Shown here: positions 45,478-52,613 of the stretch, one piece after another
Numbering within the stretch: the first letter of the stretch is position 1
Layout of the letters: every line of letters begins with the position of its first letter
DNA from: Prolixibacteraceae bacterium UBA6029
GTDB lineage: Bacteria > Bacteroidota > Bacteroidia > Bacteroidales > Prolixibacteraceae
DNA: 64,000 bases
Assembly: GCA_002429385.1 (NCBI GenBank)
Contig: DIZL01000010.1
Location: forward strand, 1 to 64,000
Direction of reading: 5' to 3'
The notes under the pieces: generated by a model
The model's database searches: none
What the model saw: the letters and a program-made list of their open reading frames with translations, nothing else
Told to the model about the DNA's origin: nothing
Position numbers and translations under genes: made by a program

Positions 45478-45510
45478 TTTGATATTTTGAATTAATTGTA
45501 CTTATTTTGC
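45478..45510 (+). promoter_or_regulatory. Candidate promoter of the rpmB-rimO cluster
   Basis: TTTG at 45478-45481 lies 21 bases before TATTTTGC at 45503-45510, an approximate match to the -33/-7 pair of Bacteroidota. It would place the transcript start about 38 bases before rpmB. The -7 match is imperfect. Confidence 0.3.
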
Positions 45511-45553
45511 GGACTGTTTGAAAAATGTGAGATTCTGATTAAAAAATAAGACA

Positions 45554-45796
45554 ATGTCAAGAGTTTGTCAAGTAACCGGAAAAAAAGTAATGGTGGGAAA
45601 TAATGTTTCCCATTCAAAGCGTAGAACAAAACGGAAGTTCCTTCCCAACCTGTTCAAGAAGAAGTTCTATCTTCCAGAAGAAGATCGTTGGATTTCGTTA
45701 ACTGTTTCAGCTAACGGTATTCGTACAATCAATAAAAACGGATTGAACGCCTCCCTGATCGCTGCTAAGGAAAAAGGTTTTATAACAACTATTTAA
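45554..45796 (+). CDS. rpmB: 50S ribosomal protein L28
   Basis: An 80-residue ribosomal protein. [21 protein letters not shown] and the later [13 protein letters not shown] are the standard L28 sequence. It begins the conserved Bacteroidota cluster rpmB-rpmG-DUF4295-ftsY-rimO. Confidence 0.97.
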   Translation: MSRVCQVTGKKVMVGNNVSHSKRRTKRKFLPNLFKKKFYLPEEDRWISLTVSANGIRTINKNGLNASLIAAKEKGFITTI

Positions 45797-45807
45797 AGCT
45801 TTAAGAA

Positions 45808-45990
45808 ATGGCTAAGAAAGGTAATAGAATACAGGTAATCATGGAATGTACCGAACAAAAGACAAGCGGGGTTCCCGGAACTTCGAGGTACATTACTACC
45901 AAAAACAGGAAAAATACTCCTGAACGTTTGGAGAAAAAGAAATACAATGCTAACTTAAAGCGAGTTACTGTACACCGCGAAATTAAATAA
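45808..45990 (+). CDS. rpmG: 50S ribosomal protein L33
   Basis: A 60-residue basic protein, L33 family: MetAlaLysLysGlyAsnArg, then [14 protein letters not shown] and a C-terminal half rich in Lys. It lacks the Cys pairs of the zinc-binding L33 form, so it is the zinc-free type. Eleven bases after rpmB. Confidence 0.96.
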   Translation: MAKKGNRIQVIMECTEQKTSGVPGTSRYITTKNRKNTPERLEKKKYNANLKRVTVHREIK

Positions 45991-45998
45991 CAAATAGT

Positions 45999-46151
45999 AT
46001 GGCAAAGAAAGTAGTTGCATCATTGCAAAAAGGAGCCGGTAAAGGTCACGCGAAAGTGGTTCGAATGGTTAGATCCGAAAAAACCGGAGCTTATACATTT
46101 CAGGAAGAAATTATTCTGAATGATAATGTCAAGGATTATTTCAAGAAATAG
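45999..46151 (+). CDS. DUF4295 small basic protein
   Basis: ATG at 45999 opens a 50-residue frame ending TAG at 46149-46151. It begins MetAlaLysLysValValAlaSerLeuGln, continues LysGlyHisAlaLysValValArgMetValArg and ends AspTyrPheLysLys. This matches the DUF4295 family, which in Bacteroidota almost always follows rpmG. It is lysine-rich and probably associated with the ribosome, though this is unproven. Eight bases after rpmG. Confidence 0.9.
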   Translation: MAKKVVASLQKGAGKGHAKVVRMVRSEKTGAYTFQEEIILNDNVKDYFKK

Positions 46152-46169
46152 ACCAGATTTTCTCTATAG

Positions 46170-46204
46170 AAAAAAGCTTTCATCATTGGTGAAGGCTTTT
46201 TTTA
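46170..46204 (+). terminator. Terminator-like hairpin between DUF4295 gene and ftsY
   Basis: AAAAAAGCTTTCA (46170-46182) pairs with TGAAGGCTTTTTT (46190-46202) with one wobble, followed by T's. It probably ends most transcripts after the ribosomal protein genes, with ftsY read by read-through or its own promoter. Confidence 0.75.
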
Positions 46205-46241
46205 TTGATTCGTATATTACAGCTCTTTAAATAGTGTCATT

Positions 46242-47192
46242 ATGGGTATTTTCGGAAGTTTTACAAGGAAGAAGAAGGAAAGTCTGGACGAGGGACTTTC
46301 GAAAACTAAAGAAAGTGTATTTGCGAAGATTGGACGCGCCATTGTTGGTAAATCAAAGGTTGACGATGAGGTGTTGGATAACCTGGAGGAGATTTTGATT
46401 TCGTCGGATGTTGGTGTAGATACCACCCTTAAAATTATTGAACGGATTGAAAAACGAGTCGCGGCTGATAAGTACATGGGTACTTCCGAATTGAACTCCA
46501 TCCTGAAAGAAGAGATTACAAGTTTACTGGAAGAGAATAACAGCCGTGATGTGGCTGATTTTGACCTTCCCGACAGCAGTGATCCTTATGTGATTATGGT
46601 TGTTGGAGTCAATGGTGTCGGAAAAACAACTACAATCGGCAAACTGGCTTATCACTTTAAAGCGGCAGGCAAGAAGGTCGTTTTAGGAGCTGCTGATACC
46701 TTTAGGGCAGCTGCTATCGATCAGTTACAGATATGGGCCGACCGGGTTCAGGTACCCTTGGTAAAACAGGGAATGGGTGCTGATCCGGCATCTGTCGCCT
46801 TTGATACGCTTTCATCGGCCAAGGCACAGGGAGCAGATGTGGTGATTATCGATACTGCAGGTCGTCTGCACAATAAAGTAAACCTGATGAATGAGCTGAG
46901 CAAAATTAAAATGGTCATGAAAAAGGTTGTTCCTGATGCCCCCCACGAAGTATTGCTTATTCTTGATGGTTCAACCGGTCAAAATGCTTTTGAACAGGCC
47001 AAGCAGTTTACCAAAGCTACTGATGTTACGGCACTGGCGCTTACCAAACTCGATGGTACAGCTAAAGGTGGTGTTGTTATCGGTATTTCTGATCAGTTTA
47101 AAATACCGGTTAAATATATTGGAATAGGCGAGAAGATGGATGATTTGCAGATTTTCAGACGCAAAGAATTTGTTGAATCGCTATTCTCTTAA
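46242..47192 (+). CDS. ftsY: Signal recognition particle receptor FtsY
   Basis: A 316-residue SRP GTPase with a short basic N-terminus (LysLysLysGluSer) in place of the long acidic A domain. The NG domain shows the P-loop GlyValAsnGlyValGlyLysThrThrThr, AspThrPheArgAlaAlaAla, AspThrAlaGlyArg and ThrLysLeuAspGlyThrAlaLysGly. It docks SRP-bound ribosomes at the membrane. Normal length for compact FtsY. Confidence 0.96.
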   Translation: MGIFGSFTRKKKESLDEGLSKTKESVFAKIGRAIVGKSKVDDEVLDNLEEILISSDVGVDTTLKIIERIEKRVAADKYMGTSELNSILKEEITSLLEENNSRDVADFDLPDSSDPYVIMVVGVNGVGKTTTIGKLAYHFKAAGKKVVLGAADTFRAAAIDQLQIWADRVQVPLVKQGMGADPASVAFDTLSSAKAQGADVVIIDTAGRLHNKVNLMNELSKIKMVMKKVVPDAPHEVLLILDGSTGQNAFEQAKQFTKATDVTALALTKLDGTAKGGVVIGISDQFKIPVKYIGIGEKMDDLQIFRRKEFVESLFS

Positions 47193-47306
47193 TTCGAAGT
47201 TCCAAGTTCCAGGTTTCAGGTTTCAAGTTTTGGAATGCGTAGGTTTTGGGTATTGAATGTTCGATATTGGTTATTGGAAATTCGTTTCTGTTTTAACTAA
47301 TGACAA

Positions 47307-47375
47307 TTAACCACATAGGCATATAGGCCACATAGTTTTTGTTATTCTATGTGAACTATGTGCCTATGTGGTTAA
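47307..47375. repeat. 29-bp imperfect inverted repeat before rimO
   Basis: The left arm at 47307-47335 (TTAACCACATAGGC...) and the right arm at 47347-47375 (...GCCTATGTGGTTAA) match at 26 of 29 positions over an 11-base loop. It is followed 15 bases later by the rimO ATG. The arms carry the CCACATAGGCACATAG theme often seen as dispersed repeats in Bacteroidota. Confidence 0.8.
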
Positions 47376-47389
47376 AAGAATTGCAAAAA

Positions 47390-48691
47390 ATGAAGAAACA
47401 AAAGATAAATGTAGTGACCCTGGGTTGCTCGAAAAACCTTGTAGACTCTGAGGTCCTGCTGAATCAATTGGCAATGGATGGCTTTGAGGTGGTGCATGAT
47501 TCGAATGATACAGATTCTGATATTGTTGTAATCAATACATGTGGATTCATTCATGATGCCAAGGAAGAATCGGTAAACACCATCCTGCAGTTTGTGGATG
47601 CCAAGGGACGCGGCGAAATTGACAAGCTGTATGTGATGGGATGCCTTTCGGAACGATATAAATCTGATCTGGAAAAGGAAGTCCCTGAAGTGGATAAGTT
47701 CTTTGGTAAGTTTGACCTGAAAGCTCTGATTGGTGAATTAAAAGCAACTTATCGCCCTGAATTTATTTATGAAAGAAGGATTACCACACCTTCACATTTT
47801 GCTTACCTGAAGATATCAGAGGGCTGTAACCGTGTTTGTGCCTTCTGTGCCATTCCGGGTATGACAGGAAAGCACCAGTCCAAATCGATGGAAGACCTGG
47901 TTAAAGAGGCAAGATACCTTGCTAAAAAAGGCGTTCGTGAAATTCTGCTGATCGCCCAGGATCTGTCATACTATGGCATCGATCTTTACGGGAAAAGTAT
48001 GCTGGCTGAACTGATACAGAAAATTGCAGAAATTGATGGAACCGTTTGGATCAGGCTTCATTACTTATATCCTACTAAATTCCCAATGGATATACTTCCC
48101 TTGTTCCAGTCAGTTCCAAAACTATGCAAATACATTGATATTCCGCTTCAACACAGTGCCAACAACGTACTTAAACATATGCTTCGTCATGTGACTACTG
48201 AAGAAACAGAGGCTTTGCTGCAGAAAATAAAGGAGGCAGTCCCCGGAATTGCTATCCGTACAACCATGCTGGTGGGTCATCCGGGAGAAACGGATGATGA
48301 TTTTGAACAACTGAAAGGCTTTGTTTCAAAACACAAGTTTGATCGCCTGGGGGCATTTACCTATTCACACGAGGAAGGCACATACGGTTACCAAAAGTAT
48401 GAAGATGATGTGCCTGAAGAGTTAAAACAAACCCGTCAGGAAGAACTGATGGGAATACAGCAGATCATATCTTCGCAACTCAATGCTGCAAAGGTTGGTC
48501 AAACTTTGCAAGTGATTATCGATCGGGAAGATGATGAATTCTATGTTGGGCGTACCGAATTCGATTCCCCCGAAGTGGATGGTGAAGTACTCATCAGCAA
48601 GGAAACTCCGCTCAAGAAAGGTCAATTCTGTCGGGTTGAGATTACTGGTTCCGAAGAGTTTGATTTATACGGGAAAGTGATTCAGAAATAG
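47390..48691 (+). CDS. rimO: Ribosomal protein S12 methylthiotransferase RimO
   Basis: A 433-residue radical SAM enzyme adding a methylthio group to Asp of ribosomal protein S12. Order: N-terminal 4Fe-4S domain (ThrLeuGlyCysSerLysAsn, AsnThrCysGlyPhe, MetGlyCysLeu), radical SAM site CysAsnArgValCysAlaPheCysAlaIlePro, and a C-terminal TRAM domain. The ATG at 47390 (MetLysLysGlnLysIle) is preferred. A TTG at 47339 would put the inverted repeat into the protein and is unlikely. Confidence 0.95.
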   Translation: MKKQKINVVTLGCSKNLVDSEVLLNQLAMDGFEVVHDSNDTDSDIVVINTCGFIHDAKEESVNTILQFVDAKGRGEIDKLYVMGCLSERYKSDLEKEVPEVDKFFGKFDLKALIGELKATYRPEFIYERRITTPSHFAYLKISEGCNRVCAFCAIPGMTGKHQSKSMEDLVKEARYLAKKGVREILLIAQDLSYYGIDLYGKSMLAELIQKIAEIDGTVWIRLHYLYPTKFPMDILPLFQSVPKLCKYIDIPLQHSANNVLKHMLRHVTTEETEALLQKIKEAVPGIAIRTTMLVGHPGETDDDFEQLKGFVSKHKFDRLGAFTYSHEEGTYGYQKYEDDVPEELKQTRQEELMGIQQIISSQLNAAKVGQTLQVIIDREDDEFYVGRTEFDSPEVDGEVLISKETPLKKGQFCRVEITGSEEFDLYGKVIQK

Positions 48692-48738
48692 GTTTTAGAA
48701 AATTGAATTATAGGATCTTACCCTTTTTGAGGAGTTGT

Positions 48739-49041
48739 TTATAAGTCTTTATATTTCATTTTTGGGTGCCTTTTGGTATGGTAAACATGCAATATGTAAA
48801 TAGTTTGCTTCTCCTTTATGTACTCGTAAATTATTTGGTACGGAAATATTTTCAGGGTTGCTTCTCTGTAAGGTCCTTTCTTATTGGGAAATCCCTCAGG
48901 TTGTTTCTGAATCAAATCAATAGTTTGATCGATGAAATTGACAAATCGTACACCTAAACCATTTACGCGATTCTCATACCAAACAAATGAATCCTGTATC
49001 TCTTTGGAGGCAGATGAAAAGAATACAACTTTACAGCCCAT
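48739..49041 (-). CDS. RelE/ParE-type toxin
   Basis: A 100-residue protein of the RelE/ParE superfamily. It has SerAlaSerLysGluIleGlnAspSerPheValTrpTyrGlu, LeuGlyValArgPheValAsnPheIleAspGln, and the end strand IleIleTyrGluTyrIleLysGluLysGlnThrIleTyrIleLeuHisValTyrHisThrLysArg. It overlaps the antitoxin gene by 11 bases, the usual antitoxin-first pair. RelE members cut mRNA while ParE members poison gyrase; sequence alone does not decide. Confidence 0.88.
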   Translation of the reverse strand: MGCKVVFFSSASKEIQDSFVWYENRVNGLGVRFVNFIDQTIDLIQKQPEGFPNKKGPYREATLKIFPYQIIYEYIKEKQTIYILHVYHTKRHPKMKYKDL

Positions 49042-49276
49042 CAGGAGCTGTTTTTAATAATTCTGCTTTCAATTCATCCCAGGTAACTCCCTTCTCTTTT
49101 CCGCTTTTCAGATCAGACGAACGCTTATCCAGTTCAGCAATAAAGCTTTCGTCATTCCACCATTCATTCATTTCATTGATATCACTTTCAACGATGGTAT
49201 ATATAGCCTTCACTTTTTTATCATCAGCTACCTTGATATACTCATGTAATTTTTGCCTTATTATAGTAGTATTCAT
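49031..49276 (-). CDS. Addiction module antitoxin (PF09720-type)
   Basis: An 81-residue acidic, helical protein ending with SerGlyLysGluLysGlyValThrTrpAspGluLeuLysAla, the hallmark of the putative addiction module component family. It is upstream of and overlaps the RelE/ParE toxin. It should neutralise the toxin through its flexible C-terminal part and autoregulate the pair. Confidence 0.85.
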   Translation of the reverse strand: MNTTIIRQKLHEYIKVADDKKVKAIYTIVESDINEMNEWWNDESFIAELDKRSSDLKSGKEKGVTWDELKAELLKTAPDGL

Positions 49277-49334
49277 GATGTTTTGTTTGTCACGAAGTTA
49301 GGGAAAACAACTAAGATTTTTAAATTTTGCTTTA

Positions 49335-50345
49335 TTAACTTTTCACAGGCACTAATCCCAGTTTTTCTTCAGCAAACTGATAACTTGCTTTTTCAACATC
49401 CATCCATGCTTTAGACATTAGTTTGCATGCGATGGGGTGACAACCTGCTTCAGGAAATGCAACCTTTTGTTTGAGATTTTCCGGAGTGCCTAACTGAGTG
49501 AACATCTTAAGCATAGCATCTACCTTGACTGTTTGATCCTGATGTTCTTCGTCTTTGTAATAATATCCAAGGAATACAGGCATTTTAACTTTTGAGAAAG
49601 TTCGTTTGGTCATCGTCGCTTCAACCAGTTGCTGAAGGTAAACCACCGCTTCGAGCCTGTATTTGCAATTCCAGTACTTACATTCTTCTGAGCCAAAATC
49701 AGTGTTTGTGACTCTGTAATTTCCTTTGGAAACAAAGCGGCCAATTTGTAATCCCCAGGGTTTGCTAAGTAGAAATGCTGCCGGATTGTTGATAGCAATG
49801 TTTGGCGATAGCAATATCAACCCATCCATCAGTTCAGGAAAATCAGAGGCCAGTTTGAGCATCAATGTTCCACCGGTGGAAGTACCCATCAGGATAACTT
49901 TTTCACCCAGTTTGTGAGCAATGACCAATGCTTCCTTCGCTGACTGATAAAGCCTGTCTGGTGTCATGTCGATCAGGGCTTCTGTGGTGTCAATGCCATG
50001 CGATGCAAGTAAAGGGATGTATAAATTCATGCCGTAACGACGGGCGAAATCAATGTGAACAGGGTTACCTTCATACCAGGAGGCCGAGAATCCATGTAAG
50101 TAGAGCAAACAATAAGGCGTTTTATTTTTCAGGCTGTCATTGGCCCATATGATCCTGCTTTCATTATCAGGTTTAATTTTAAGTCTTGATTCTTTGTCTT
50201 TGATATAAGCTTCTATCTCATTAGTCTGAAGATAATTGTTTATAAGCTCGTTGTTTAATTTAGGTTGTGGAAACGTTGGGCCAGCCAGATAGACGATACC
50301 TAAAATGCAGAGCAGAGAAATGCAAATGAGCAGAAATTTTTTCAT
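49335..50345 (-). CDS. Alpha/beta hydrolase (membrane-anchored or secreted)
   Basis: A 336-residue alpha/beta hydrolase with an N-terminal hydrophobic segment (about 3-22, signal or anchor). The nucleophile elbow is GlyThrSerThrGlyGlyThr near residue 155. The catalytic His is probably in GlyCysHisProIle near 308. The oxyanion strand TyrLeuHisGlyPheSerAlaSer is near residue 78. It belongs to the broad serine aminopeptidase/lysophospholipase-like S33 group. The gene follows a membrane-protein gene by 12 bases. Substrate unknown. Confidence 0.82.
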   Translation of the reverse strand: MKKFLLICISLLCILGIVYLAGPTFPQPKLNNELINNYLQTNEIEAYIKDKESRLKIKPDNESRIIWANDSLKNKTPYCLLYLHGFSASWYEGNPVHIDFARRYGMNLYIPLLASHGIDTTEALIDMTPDRLYQSAKEALVIAHKLGEKVILMGTSTGGTLMLKLASDFPELMDGLILLSPNIAINNPAAFLLSKPWGLQIGRFVSKGNYRVTNTDFGSEECKYWNCKYRLEAVVYLQQLVEATMTKRTFSKVKMPVFLGYYYKDEEHQDQTVKVDAMLKMFTQLGTPENLKQKVAFPEAGCHPIACKLMSKAWMDVEKASYQFAEEKLGLVPVKS

Positions 50346-50357
50346 AGTCGTTCGGGT

Positions 50358-51344
50358 TTAATTAACGATATTACTTTCACTTTTCAGTAAGCTTTTCCAC
50401 CGTAAAGCGATTAAAATGGAGGCAACCACAATAAAACTGATTTGGCAGGTGATGTCCAGATTATTCTTTGAATCGATAAGTATGAAAAGTCCAAAAACCA
50501 TTCCAGCAAACAATGCTCCACAGGCCAGAGAAAAACGCTGAATGTCGTTCCATTTACTATTTACCCAACCCAAAATGAGAATGATCATGCCGAATACAAT
50601 AAGGATACCAGATAATTCTATTAGCCATGCCGGCATGACATGGTCTTTCTTAAATACCTGGGATAAAAGATTAAGCCACATTAAACTTGCGAAAAGAGAA
50701 ATGATTCCGATTACTAATGCTGGTGGTGTTTTAAAATTATATTTTACCAAAGGTTTTTGGGGCAATTTGATTGCTACAAGTATTACCCCGAAAGCGAATA
50801 TTACTGCTACGGTATAGTGAATCCATGATGTGGTAAATCCAGACATTTTATAAAAAGTGGTATAGAAACCAAAGCTGCTTACCAGAAATAGCACTGCAAA
50901 GATTCCAATTCCTATTTTATTTAACCATGGCTGGTCCTTGTGATCCGGGAAAATCATTTCTGCAAATAAAACAGGCATTGTAATGCTCCAGATGGAATGA
51001 TTGGTCATAATAATCTCTGCCCAGGCCCAATTGACGCCCCATAACCTTCCAAAAGAAATATCTAAGTTAAGGAAGTGTGGATTAAAAGCGGATTGCAGCA
51101 ATAAACCTTCTTCTAAAATACCAAATGCAAAGCCCAGCAGAATCATTGAAAACCATCCCAATTGATACCGTCGTACAAATTCCCTGATCAGCAAAGCTGC
51201 CGAGCCATAAAACACAGATTCAAATATCAATTGTATTGCTCTACTGACAGGAGTTGATCCGGATAATAATTCTGCTATAATGGGGGATAAAACGAACAGG
51301 ATAATAATGGGTCCAATTCTATTGAAAAGATTCTTTTTTTGCAT
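50358..51344 (-). CDS. Polytopic membrane protein
   Basis: A 328-residue protein with about ten hydrophobic helices and no signal peptide. I do not recognise the family firmly. GlyIleLeuGluGluGlyLeuLeuLeuGln near residue 75 recalls a CPBP protease Glu-Glu motif, but the His motifs that should follow are not evident. It is co-directional with the hydrolase gene 12 bases downstream, suggesting one transcript. A membrane carrier or non-proteolytic relative of CPBP proteins are alternatives. Confidence 0.6.
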   Translation of the reverse strand: MQKKNLFNRIGPIIILFVLSPIIAELLSGSTPVSRAIQLIFESVFYGSAALLIREFVRRYQLGWFSMILLGFAFGILEEGLLLQSAFNPHFLNLDISFGRLWGVNWAWAEIIMTNHSIWSITMPVLFAEMIFPDHKDQPWLNKIGIGIFAVLFLVSSFGFYTTFYKMSGFTTSWIHYTVAVIFAFGVILVAIKLPQKPLVKYNFKTPPALVIGIISLFASLMWLNLLSQVFKKDHVMPAWLIELSGILIVFGMIILILGWVNSKWNDIQRFSLACGALFAGMVFGLFILIDSKNNLDITCQISFIVVASILIALRWKSLLKSESNIVN

Positions 51345-51494
51345 GGCTATTGGTTTAGTTTCAATAATATAGAATGCAGTATAAGCCTATTTCCATAAGA
51401 TATTACTGATCATTCAATCGATTGCAAGATAGGGAAAATATAAATTACTGATCATTAAATCAGGTGTAAAAACATAACCCTAAGTTGCCCTCCT

Positions 51495-52607
51495 TTACTT
51501 AAAAGCGAGTTGTGCAAAATCAAACAGGTTAACCCTCCAGACCTGCCACTCATGAGAACCAACCGGTCCTGAAAATGCAGTATGTATTCCATGTCCTTTA
51601 AGCGTTTCAACCATTCCTTTAACACTGGGGTACATAGGTTCGAGGGTTCCAGAACCTGCAAAAAAGAGCTTGTATGTTTGGTTGAATTTGGCAGCATCCT
51701 TAAAAATACCATTGTTGGCTGTTTCTATGTCGAAATTTGTTTTCCCAAAGCCCCCGCTAAAGGAGGCAACCGTTCCAAACAGTTCAGGATGATCAAAACC
51801 AATATGGACGGCTTGCATTGCTCCCATTGAAAGGCCTGCGATAGCCCTGTTCTTCTGATCACTCAAGGTCCGGTAGCCAGCATCAATCATGGGGATCAAT
51901 TCTTTGGTCACGAGATCAGCAAACAGGTTATCGTTACCTCCTGGATTAAATTGATTTTCAGCACCCGGCCGTGGTGCATAACCATTATCCATAACGATTA
52001 TAAAAGGTTTTGCTTTACCTTCGGCGATCAGGTTGTCCATGATGAAATTGACTTTCCCCTGCATGGTCCATCCCAGCTCGCTTTCACCAGCGCCATGTTG
52101 CAGATATAGAACTGGATATTTTTCCTGCACATTCTTGTCATATCCGGGAGGCGTGTAGACAAGACATTTCCGTGTCGTTTTGGTTGTTTTTGAATAATAG
52201 AAATGTTGTCTTACTTCGCCATGAGGGACATCCTTTGGAAGGTAAAAACTAAGTTGGTCATCCGGTATTTCGATCATGCTGGTCCATTTGCCCCAGCCGA
52301 AATAATGGGAACTGTTGGGGTAATCTACCTTTGCCCCGTCAACACTGATCGCAAAGTAATGCAGGCCCGCCCGGCAGGGTTTGGTGGTTAGGATCCAATT
52401 GCCGTCAGTACTCTTTTCAAAGTTATACTCTTTGGCGCCCAGTGCCATATCATCGCTGAGATTCAGTAATTTCACTTCTTTGGCATCAGGAGCATTTACA
52501 ACAAAAGAGGCCTTCTTTTCATCATCAACAGTTGGTTCTTTCATCAGTTGGGCTTTGACACTAAAAAGCATCATGAAGCAGATACACGATAGAATAATTG
52601 CTTTCAT
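51495..52607 (-). CDS. Carbohydrate esterase (CE1-like) with N-terminal early-set domain
   Basis: A 370-residue secreted esterase. The order is signal peptide (about 1-19), an Ig-like/CBM48 early-set domain (about 25-110), then an esterase-D fold. Catalytic features are HisGlyAlaGlyGlu for the oxyanion hole, GlyLeuSerMetGlyAla for the Ser nucleophile near 267, and the final His in GlySerHisGluTrp. CE1 enzymes remove acetyl or feruloyl groups from plant polysaccharides. It lies six bases after the alpha-rhamnosidase gene, so both probably act on a decorated pectic or rhamnose glycan. Confidence 0.85.
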   Translation of the reverse strand: MKAIILSCICFMMLFSVKAQLMKEPTVDDEKKASFVVNAPDAKEVKLLNLSDDMALGAKEYNFEKSTDGNWILTTKPCRAGLHYFAISVDGAKVDYPNSSHYFGWGKWTSMIEIPDDQLSFYLPKDVPHGEVRQHFYYSKTTKTTRKCLVYTPPGYDKNVQEKYPVLYLQHGAGESELGWTMQGKVNFIMDNLIAEGKAKPFIIVMDNGYAPRPGAENQFNPGGNDNLFADLVTKELIPMIDAGYRTLSDQKNRAIAGLSMGAMQAVHIGFDHPELFGTVASFSGGFGKTNFDIETANNGIFKDAAKFNQTYKLFFAGSGTLEPMYPSVKGMVETLKGHGIHTAFSGPVGSHEWQVWRVNLFDFAQLAFK

Positions 52608-52613
52608 ATTGTT

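Larger units (their letters stand above)
44515..45553. other. 1-kb non-coding region with a large palindrome and a hairpin
   Basis: No credible gene. Frames at 44616-44810 (plus) and 44750-45061 (minus) are translations of the repeats themselves. The region contains the 250-bp palindrome at 44693-44942, a 17-bp hairpin at 45106-45155, and the leader of the rpmB cluster. Confidence 0.7.
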
